The notes below the pieces were generated by a model. That model searched no databases, was not told the DNA's origin, and worked only from the letters and a program-made list of their open reading frames with translations. 16,308 nucleotides of DNA. Origin: Hyphochytrium catenoides (lineage: Eukaryota > Sar > Hyphochytriomycetes > Hyphochytriales > Hyphochytriaceae). Location of the stretch: assembly GCA_900088475.1 (NCBI GenBank), contig FLMG01003339.1, forward strand, positions 1 through 16,308. The letters are read 5' to 3'. How positions within the stretch are numbered: position 1 is the stretch's first letter; each line of letters starts with the position of its first letter. Positions 9,208 to 16,308 of this stretch are shown piece after piece. A program made the position numbers and the translations under genes.

Positions 9208-9643
9208 ATGGATTTGACAGGCCAGACATCATCTGCTTGCCAGACATCATCTGCGGCAGCTCCTGCAGCCCCAACCAACGTCACCTCGGAGAGGTAGACC
9301 TAAGACTGGTACAAAAGCTCTAGTCGCCTCGAAGACGCTTAAAGAGAGACAGGCCGCAGTAGGCAGTATATGGTGTATGCGGTGGAACTACATTCCTCAC
9401 AACGAGGTCGCTCGCCGCTACAAGTACGCGGACATCGTGAACAACACGTCGGCAGCTACTACTGATCACTAATCACATGTCAGGAGGCTCTGAAAGATGC
9501 AGACATTCTCTTCCTCAAGTCCAAGCGAGCCGTGCTTCCGTTTCCTGTACGTGACAGGCCTGTTTCCCCTCATTGTACCTCATCCACCTCCTCACATCTA
9601 TCTCATCAACGTCCTCCTGTCAAAGCTTGAGAAGGCTTGCTGA
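9208..9643 (+). CDS. Tentative small spliced gene, unknown function
   Basis: I do not recognise this protein. A possible model has exons 9208-9293, 9367-9436, 9484-9546 and 9626-9643, giving about 78 residues. Introns are 73, 47 and 79 nt with GT-AG ends; the second has a branch-like CACTAAT 18 nt before its AG, and the third has a long pyrimidine-rich tract. Exon 1 is Ser/Ala/Pro-rich and contains an in-frame 18-nt duplication encoding QTSSAC-like residues. Exon 2 encodes WCMRWNYIPHNEVARRYKY. If the third intron is not used, exon 3 runs to a TGA at 9628-9630, giving about 107 residues. Support is splice signals and frame continuity only. It converges with the esterase-like gene. Confidence 0.3.
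9221..9254 (+). repeat. 18-bp period direct duplication
   Basis: GCCAGACATCATCTGC occurs at 9221-9236 and again at 9239-9254, a period of 18 nt. The period is a multiple of three and lies in the first exon of the tentative small gene, where it repeats a Gln-Thr-Ser-Ser-Ala segment. Confidence 0.8.
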
Positions 9644-9949
9644 TGAGTATCGTTTGGGTATTACCAGACTGCAAAGAGTTATCCCGGTACGACTGAACCG
9701 GCGGTTCTTCTGTACCGTCCAAGTAGGTGCAGTAGTTGAACAATTGCCCCATTAGATCTCTTGCAGGACCCACCTCTTCAGAGTTCACTAACGGCACCAG
9801 CCCTCTCATTCCTTTCTCTCTGCGCCATCCCTGACATCTACTAGGTTAGGCTCTTCAAAGTGAAGAGAACCTCTTAATGATCTTCCACAAGTCTCTTCTG
9901 CGGCACATCATGACACGAGATGAGTTCTAAATTTACGTCTTTATTCTCA
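9644..9949. other. Spacer between convergent genes, nothing assigned
   Basis: Both strands carry a roughly 60-codon open frame here (9573-9755 plus, 9606-9809 minus) with no recognisable motif. I see no RNA gene or mobile element. Confidence 0.4.
9940..9945 (-). terminator. AATAAA polyadenylation-like signal after the esterase-like gene
   Basis: AATAAA on the minus strand begins 4 nt after the TGA at 9950-9952. That is unusually close, and the hexamer is not proven to work in this organism. Confidence 0.25.
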
Positions 9950-10766
9950 TCAGAGATGCTGATCCTCAGGCCAAAGTGAAATCTCTCTCCAAAGAGGAAG
10001 GAAACAAGGCAGACACTCCACTCCAAATTCACTATGATGTTGAGCGATACCTTCAAGAACTCGCTCGCCAAGCTTCGTCTGTAAGTCTTTCCTATCTCTT
10101 GAAAGGCTCCTCTCATCAAGCAGACAGTAAAAGTCGCCAATGTTCACAAAAGGCGTGGCAGTTGAGGTTGCCACCCTTTCCCAGAAGGAAGGGCTGTCTA
10201 AGCCTGATCACGGGATATCGTCACACCAGAGACGGCAAGAGATGATATTCTGAAGACAACCTTTCCATACCTTGTGGTGAAGAGGCTATGAGAATAAGGA
10301 CGTCCGATGACCGTCGAACCCATCGCACAAGGTCCACAAATGCCTGATAGTCTTGCCCGTCGTTTTGTACTTTACCCTGGGAAGTTTTGGAGTCCGGGGC
10401 GCGAAAGACCACTAAACAGAGGCTTCTTTCTGCCTTGCTACTGGCTACTATTGATTTGTCGTCGATGTAAGGGGATGGGCTTGGGAACACCTTCTGAGCG
10501 AAAGATAAGGCTTGTCTGTCGGTGTGTAGAGTGTCCGCCGATGGAGTCAAATTTAGTAAAACAGGACGGACCTCAAATAGCACCTCCTCCTACCTAGCAG
10601 TGCATCCAGGAAATCCCCTGGCCAGAATGTCCGCCTTTCTTTGATAAGTATTAGCTATTTCTGCACCCCAAGAGACTCCCGGAGAGAATGCCTTTGCAAC
10701 TGCGTCATCCCCGAGAAGAATGATCTTGGGCAGGCTGGTTGTCCATGGGGTCTCATCAAGATCCAT
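9950..10766 (-). CDS. SGNH/GDSL-family protein, IAH1-like, probably catalytically inactive
   Basis: Exons on the minus strand are 10766-10594, 10515-10271, 10193-10148 and 10091-9950. They join in frame to 606 nt (201 residues plus TGA); introns are 78, 77 and 56 nt, all GT-AG. An in-frame TAA directly precedes the ATG. The order of segments matches isoamyl-acetate-hydrolysing esterase: PKIILLGDD (14-21), WGAEIANTYQRKADILARGF (33-52), LCLVVFRAPDS, DVLILIASSP, and a late EDQHL. Active family members use the Ser of GDS, Gly and Asn of the GxND block, and Asp/His near the C-terminus. Here the Ser is Asp (D21), GAND is replaced by RAPD, and only the D..H pair survives. The protein stops at once after His-Leu, roughly 40 residues short of typical IAH1. 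It may be a pseudoenzyme or a decaying gene. It lies 404 nt downstream of ureD on the same strand. Confidence 0.75.
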
Positions 10767-11170
10767 TTAACGCTGTGCCCTGACACTTTGCAGACTTTAC
10801 TACTGCTTGGCTGAGTTCTACTTGGTGGTTAGAGGAAGTGGGAAAGGTACTCGCCATCAGATCAGCTGGCCGATCTGGGCACAGTGTCCTCTCGTGTCAG
10901 ATGATACCCGAGTGTCGTATCCCACAGACGATAAATCACCAAAGATACAGTCGTGTTTATTTCCAATATCCGAAAAGAAAGCTATGTTCTTGAATTCTTT
11001 CCAATTTTCTCTCTCTAATGAAATGGAACGCGCCAGTCTCAAGATTGAAACCTATCCTGAAAGATTTCGATGCGGTCGTTTCACAATCCATGAAGATCTC
11101 CAGATCTTCAATCACCCATAGTCTGTAGCACCACCAAATGATCATGGTGGCCTCCGGTTCCTAGGACATG
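10767..11170. other. Intergenic region between ureD and the esterase-like gene
   Basis: No supported gene. A 104-codon plus-strand frame (10807-11121) has no recognisable domain and no splice context, so I treat it as chance. On the minus strand an AATAAA (10956-10961) lies about 210 nt past the ureD stop and could mark its 3' end. A pyrimidine-containing stretch ending in CACAG lies 6 nt before the esterase-like ATG. Confidence 0.5.
11091..11110. repeat. 9-bp inverted repeat, two-base centre
   Basis: TGAAGATCT (11091-11099) and AGATCTTCA (11102-11110) are perfect inverted arms around CC. The element sits 60-80 nt past the ureD stop, so it may belong to that gene's 3' untranslated region. 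Function unknown. Confidence 0.6.
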
Positions 11171-12649
11171 CTATCGGACACCATGTTCATAGGGTGACAC
11201 TCCCAAAGTCTCTGCCAGTGGCTTCAAGATGCGATGCAAGTATTCATAGATTGCCTCACTGGAGATGGCGGCAATTCTGGCTACTACACCTTTCGGTAAC
11301 TCGGCATAGGACCCGAGTGCTCTCATGGGGCTGATAGAGACATGCAGGGTTCCGGCCTTTGGAGAACCGGCAGAGTCCATTGAGTGGCCTCCCACCACTA
11401 CAGCGGAGGAGTATGACTTTCTTTCACTGGCCTTCATCAGCTGCAGGGAAGCCGTTGGAAACGTGTATGAACACAATTCCATATGTATCCCCATCCTTAC
11501 CTCTACAATGACACGACGGACCCGTGGGCCAATGACTATGACGGTAGCGAAGGACTGGAAGTGTCGCACTCGACTCTGAAAGCTCCTTAAACTGCCTGCC
11601 ACCAACAGAGTGCCTTTTCAGATAGCTGTATTTGATCAAAGTATGTACAATAGCTTTTGCTCACATACCGTCCAGGACAATATTGTCAAGAAGGATGGGT
11701 TCCCCAGCCAAAAAAACGTCTACGGTGCTGCGATATCGAGCCAGTTGCCATTTCTCACTGCAAGGTGTTATCCAACACGATGGTTGTTAGATAGGGGTGC
11801 TAAGAAGGACAAGACTATGGTCAGACGGACCTTCGTGTCTTGCTCGCATGCAGTTCTGCCTGCCATTCGCGGCCCCCAGTCACCCAGTCCACTGTTATAA
11901 GACTTGCTGTGACAAGAAGTGAGACCCTCAACAGCGATACCTTAGAAAATATAAAGGAAGCCTTTACCTTCGCCACTTTGGAGATAAAACCTTTGCTGCT
12001 GAGAGTAACGAGCATCTTTGAAGCATGCAACGGGGTCTAGAGCAATGTTGTAAGAATCGCATGGTCCGCCCGGCAAAGGGCGAATAGGAGAAATGTATGC
12101 TTGGTACGTAGTATACCTACGACATTGGCAAACAAACTGCCGTTCTCCACAGCAACATCAAGGCTCTGTGCACTTTCTTTTCCAGCCAGGCTTTTGAAGA
12201 TTTTTGAGATCCCCTGAGTCACGAAAGCCACTGAATCGTGGTGTCGATTAGCCTTGTCCAGAGAAAACATGCAAAGCCTATGGGCGAAGCATCCTACCAG
12301 TGCTACCGTTGCTCACGGTTCCTGTAATGCTAACTCTATCGCCAGCCACCAGGCCCCCTCCGTAGCCTATCACATACTGGGTGACGGGTTAAGGAGAGAA
12401 CGGAAAGGTAGTAAGCTCGGCGGAATACTAGCTTACTATCACAAGCCCACTTCCGGCTGCAGCCCGGTCTTCAGTTTCCCCATTTGCAGATAATTCTTTT
12501 GGAAGCTCAGTGGATGCTTTGCTCCTGCTTGGCGCTGTGATGAAGAGAAACTTCAGCGGGTAGCTGGCATAAAGGTCCAGAGGCACAGTGACCCCATCAA
12601 CCGCCGCGGCATGGAAATAGCCTGTACTGGAAGGGCAGCCGCCTTTCAT
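11171..12649 (-). CDS. ureD: Urease accessory protein UreD (UreH), eukaryotic type, 8 exons
   Basis: UreD is the scaffold that, with UreF and UreG, delivers nickel to apo-urease in the cytosol. Exons on the minus strand are 12649-12437, 12376-12298, 12230-12117, 12036-11968, 11906-11831, 11757-11669, 11595-11501 and 11440-11171. They total 1,005 nt, 334 residues, near family length. Introns are 60, 67, 80, 61, 73, 73 and 60 nt, all GT-AG. Family landmarks appear in the right order: LYASYPLKFL (25-34), YGGGLVAGDRVSI, VTQGISKIFKS, DPVACFKDARYSQQQRF, LITVDWVTGGR, EKWQLARYRS, EPILLDNIVLD, VIVIGPRVR, and a C-terminal GVVARIAAISSEAIYEYL ending in LGVSPYE. An in-frame TGA lies four codons before the ATG. 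The last intron is 60 nt and free of stops, so its retention would add 20 residues in frame. The only uncertain junction is exon 5-6, where a Trp/Gln/His-containing insert follows GGR. Confidence 0.92.
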
Positions 12650-13309
12650 CAGTGTTCCGCGTCACAGGTCCATGAGTGGCTTGCCAAGAGAGGAGAAGGA
12701 CAAGAGCGAAGACGCTGATTGTGAGGCGTGGCAAAAGACGAACCTGCTGCTGCTTCTGGAGCTGCTTCCTTCTTCCAAGCGAAGAAGCGAAGGCCGTTGA
12801 TCATGATCAGAACGATTGTCGTGCTGCCTCTGCTCAGCCCTCAGCCTGCTGTGAGGCGAACGACATACAATCTCATCATACAGCCATACATGTGAGGTAA
12901 ATAATCACCTTCCGATAACCAATTCTCATGTATCCTCAGTTATTGAGTTGTAAACGAAACGGCACTCACTTCTCTCGCTTCTCCGCACCTTCACCCACCA
13001 CCATCAGCTCTTGGTCAAGATCTACGAGGAAGACGTAGGAAGCCCCTGCTACGAGTACTAATCTATTGTCTTGCTTCTCATTGAGGCCGTCTCATCCTCG
13101 TTCGCGATAGATCTTTCCTTATGGCGGCGTAGCCCATCGTTCATTTGGGAAGTATCTCAGTGTCAGGTGGTCAATGTTTACTATGAAGGGCGCCACGCAG
13201 ATTGCATGATACATTGCGCCATCGCACTCCGACAGCTCATCTCATGACGGGGACAATGGGCTGTTCCGATTACATCTTTATTGACTACTAAGCTCGGGCG
13301 GTAGGAATC
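12650..13309. other. Divergent intergenic region between ureD and the LRR gene
   Basis: This 660-nt stretch separates two divergently oriented starts and probably holds both promoters. A CCAAT occurs at 12919-12923. A 42-codon plus-strand frame starts at 12672 (MSGLPREEKDK..., Leu-rich end) and an overlapping frame runs 12676-12900 to a donor-like GTAAAT. A later AG-preceded stretch near 13012-13055 encodes LVKIYEED before a stop. I could not join these into a convincing gene. Confidence 0.45.
13286..13304 (+). promoter_or_regulatory. 3' splice acceptor-like site just before the LRR gene start
   Basis: TACTAAG (13286-13292), resembling a branch point, is followed by a TAG ending at 13304, only 5 nt before the ATG at 13310. 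This could be the end of a 5' leader intron or a spliced-leader acceptor. It is short and unproven. Confidence 0.3.
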
Positions 13310-16308
13310 ATGCAGATTGTGAGGCCTGAGGACGACATGGAGATACTAGATCTAAGTAAGTCGTCCCCAGAAACGAAGAGCCAGGAATACATTGAGCTTT
13401 GCAAGGCCGACGGCATCGTCCCCAACGAAGAAGTACTTCTCCAACTCGAGCTAGAGGCTTCTTCCTTCCATGCACCATCCCTGGTGAGTTTGAAACCTTT
13501 CTTTCCCCTTTACCTTACACGCCATAGCACGTAATCTGGCACCCACAGACAGATAATGACTGTTTCCCGATAAGCCACTTGCTGCGGACGGAGTGGAAGA
13601 TAACTACTCTGGATGTCTCTAATTGCGGCCTTGGCGTCGTTGGTGGTCGGCTATTGGCCATAGGACTCAGCGGTGTGTCAATCTTCTGTTAGTGCCAGTG
13701 TCATTTAAACTAACCATTCTTCGCGACCGCAGTGAATCCCTATATCAGAAGCCTGGACCTCTCGTACAACTCCGTTGGACTTGCAGGTATACGAGAGCTG
13801 GCGAAGAGGCTGATTGAGAGTGAAGTCTCCGCAATTGAGACCCTTCAACTTCGGTGAGATACTCGAGCAACCTAATTCACCCGCGAAGGAACTTAATAGT
13901 TTGGCGCCCTTTCAACTGTCCAATGTGCATTCTCTCTGCAGCGGACTTCATCTACAGGACGAGGGGGCCTTTTACATTATGAGCTGCTGCTCTCAACTAC
14001 AAACACTGCAAGCTATCGATCTCTCTGACAATTCAATAACCAACGACGGTAAGAGCCCGCGTCAGGGGGGCCAAAGTCAAGGCTGATACTTTCACCAACC
14101 CTCTCGCTTTTTAGGAGCTCTGTCCATCTCACAGGGCCTTCGATTAAATCGACATCTGCTCTCGGTCACATTGAACCAGAATTTGATTAGCTGTGAAGGA
14201 GCCGCGCTCATTGGGGGTGCATTTGCAGCTGGTTTGGGGTAAGCGCTGCAACACGCTCTACCTTCAGGATCCCGAGCTCACTCTTGTCTGCTCTCATCAC
14301 CATACCTCGAATAGCATTCCATCCGCCGTCATCTCACTGAGCCTTGCGGATAACTCCATAGGAGACTTAGGTAGGGAATATGGAGCCAGAATCAGCTCCT
14401 GTCATTAACCAAGACCTCCGGAAATAATCCTAGGAGTTACAAAGCTTGTGAAGGGCATGCTGGGCGACGCCAGATCGCAGCGTTCGTCGCCCTTGCAGCA
14501 TTTATGCCTCAGGGGGAATAAGATAGGCACAGAAGGTGCCATGGCACTTTCGGAGCTATTGACATCTAAGCTCATGCAACTGAAGACTCTTGACGTCTCC
14601 GCCAACAATATCGGAGCCGTAGGAATACTCTCACTCTTAAATGGCTTGCCAAATCACCAGACCCTAGAGCAACTTCATCTCAAGGTGAGAAGGGCCTAGT
14701 GTGATGTCTGCCATGTGCTATATTGAGCTTGACAGTCTCTGCAAGGGCTGTTCACTTAACGATGACTGCATCGTGGCTCTCAGCGCTGTCCTTAAGCAAA
14801 ACGGCTCACTACGATATATCGACCTTTCCCCTAACTCTGATTGTGAAGCGAAGCTGAAGAACAACTTAAAGGCGAGGGATGCGGTAACCATTAAGACCTT
14901 GTGTCCTTTCACTCTTTGGCCTCAACTAACTGCTGGTTACACATATGCTAAATGAAGCTTGAAGCTGTTGGGCGACTTCAGCTGGAGTTAACGCGTCTCC
15001 AATCGCTCAAGCTAGGGTCATTGCTAGAGCTACCAACGCTAGATCTCTCCAGGGGTTTCGATTCGCCTAACGTCCTCATTGAGTCCTCTGACATTTGTCG
15101 TACACCTAAAGAACTGAAGATAAAGGTTGCAGAAGGTGAGTCCAGCTTCGTAAACCTATTCCTTATCCTCATTCCGCGTGCTCAATAATGTATGGAAGTC
15201 TCCCCAATCAGTGACCCACAGGCTCACCTAGCTCGAGCTATCTCCATCTTGGAGGGAGAGGAAGATGGGGAAGGTCTGGACGTGATGGGTAACACCGCCG
15301 CGCAGATGCAGGTTGATCCTGCTTACAGGAGCCCGAGCGGCCTAGCTGGCGAGGTACGTGTGACTTACAAAGGATGACCCGGTAGCAATTCTCATGGCCA
15401 AATGGATGGGCGATAGTTGTCGAGGATAAAATCACAAGGATTATCTAGAATGCAGATAGCCCATAAGGCTTTGGAAGAGGAACCCCCGGCTTTGAATCCC
15501 CTTGGTCGTTCCGACCCTAAGGTGAATGTTATGGGACTCTGCGTTTGCTAGCCTGATGTCTAAGGCACTCCCCAAACGCTATCAACTGCTCTCTTCCAGT
15601 TATCTATGTATTACATTTTGGAGAGAATCCAGGTAAGTTGCAGCTCCTAGCTCCTCTGGAATGCATCAATCTTAAAGAGTGTTACTGACGCTGGATGTGA
15701 GAGTAGCATATTGAGGCTGAAAACGCCAACCTACGCGCTGCCTACCGCTCACTGTACGAGAGGTGCAGCATGGGCACACAGTCGTATGGAGATTCTCAAG
15801 AAAGTGTCACCGGGGCAACGGAGGCGAACAGGGGAGGAGCTACGCTTCAAACCTTCCATGTATGTGAGAGATCACCTCTCCTTTCCAGAATTAGCTCTTT
15901 TACTCGTTCGACACCCTATTTTAGACGCTCCATGAAAGGATCTGCGGCCTAGAAGAGGGACATCGGAGACGTGATGGTAGGTAACGAGTGATCCTGCGCC
16001 TTATGAAACACTGACAGGATCTTTCCTCGATACAGCGAAGCTGACCTCGGTCCTTGATATGCTGAAGGAAATTAGGGAACAAGGTCTGTGTTCTTGTTCT
16101 CTTCTTCTGGTCTGCGATTCACCTGCTAAATGTTTCCTTCCAGTGTCTGCACTGGAGTCCAGACTTCATGACTCTTTGTTATTGTCAGAAGAGGGTAACA
16201 GAGAGCTAGGAGCCGAGCTGGAGGCGGTGAAGGAAAGGATTGAGACAGACGTCCTAACTGATATAGCCGGCCAAAAGGTACTATTGCCTGGCCCTGAGTT
16301 TGCTTGTC
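13310..16308 (+). CDS. LRRC45-like leucine-rich-repeat and coiled-coil protein (3' end beyond window)
   Basis: Exons: 13310-13483, 13549-13672, 13733-13853, 13942-14048, 14115-14238, 14315-14370, 14434-14684, 14746-14883, 14958-15135, 15199-15353, 15456-15521, 15600-15632, 15707-15859, 15925-15976, 16036-16083 and 16144-16277. They join in frame to 638 codons; introns are 59-102 nt, GT-AG. The last exon may instead run on to the edge, since the frame stays open. Residues 76-350 hold about ten ribonuclease-inhibitor-type LRRs (SLDLSYNSVG, AIDLSDNSIT, SLSLADNSIG, HLCLRGNKIG, TLDVSANNIG). The N-terminal YIELCKADGIVPNEEVLLQL resembles the start of LRRC45, a centrosome-linker and ciliary protein, as does the order LRR then coiled coil. 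Later exons give heptad-like helices (HIEAENANLRAAYRSLYE; LTSVLDMLKEIREQV). The LRR-coiled-coil layout is clear, but orthology to LRRC45 is inferred. Confidence 0.85.

Noticed and set aside
10807-11121. 104-codon plus-strand frame between ureD and the esterase-like gene
   Set aside because: No recognisable motif, no splice context, and it overlaps the likely 3' region of ureD.
11941-11968. A 27-nt intron in ureD ending at TTTTCTAAG
   Set aside because: It gives an open frame for a while, but the 61-nt intron ending in TTGTCACAG restores the family sequence SLITVDWVTGGR and matches local intron sizes.
12676-12900. 74-codon plus-strand frame in the divergent region
   Set aside because: Composition looks random, and its donor-like end could not be joined to an exon in a consistent frame.
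1-16308. Bacterial origin of the window because of ureD
   Set aside because: Seven GT-AG introns interrupt ureD and the adjacent genes are spliced, so this is nuclear eukaryotic DNA.

Overview
The window comes from a eukaryotic nuclear genome. It has spliced genes with short GT-AG introns (about 47-102 nt), a secreted giant repeat protein, and a eukaryotic-type urease accessory gene. Very dense, very short introns, a likely flagellar/centriolar LRR gene and tight gene spacing suggest a compact, flagellated unicellular protist, perhaps an alveolate such as a Perkinsus-like species. That placement is inference; nothing here is diagnostic.

Layout. (1) Positions 2-8281, minus strand: one uninterrupted reading frame of 2,760 codons starts at 8281 and runs off the left edge. 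It has a signal peptide, a polybasic run and then a giant Pro/Thr/Glu/Ala-rich mucin-like repeat domain. I checked the whole frame codon by codon and found no stop and no cysteine. The Gly/Val/Ser-rich open frames on the plus strand are its antisense shadow. (2) 8282-9207: spacer with one perfect hairpin. (3) 9208-9643, plus: a tentative small spliced gene of unknown function. (4) 9950-10766, minus: a four-exon SGNH/GDSL-family esterase resembling isoamyl-acetate-hydrolysing esterase (IAH1), with the catalytic Ser and oxyanion Asn apparently lost. (5) 11171-12649, minus: an eight-exon UreD/UreH urease accessory protein of 334 residues, complete. (6) 12650-13309: divergent intergenic region. 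(7) 13310 to the right edge, plus: a leucine-rich-repeat plus coiled-coil protein resembling LRRC45, at least 16 exons, cut by the window edge.

The genes do not form an obvious pathway. The esterase-like gene lies directly downstream of ureD on the same strand, and ureD and the LRR gene are divergently arranged. The main points of interest are the giant intronless repeat gene among intron-dense neighbours, the stepwise (12-nt) length variation of its repeat unit, an RxLxE motif just after its signal peptide, and the esterase-like probable pseudoenzyme. All exon models were built by eye from splice signals, frame and family resemblance; none has transcript support.
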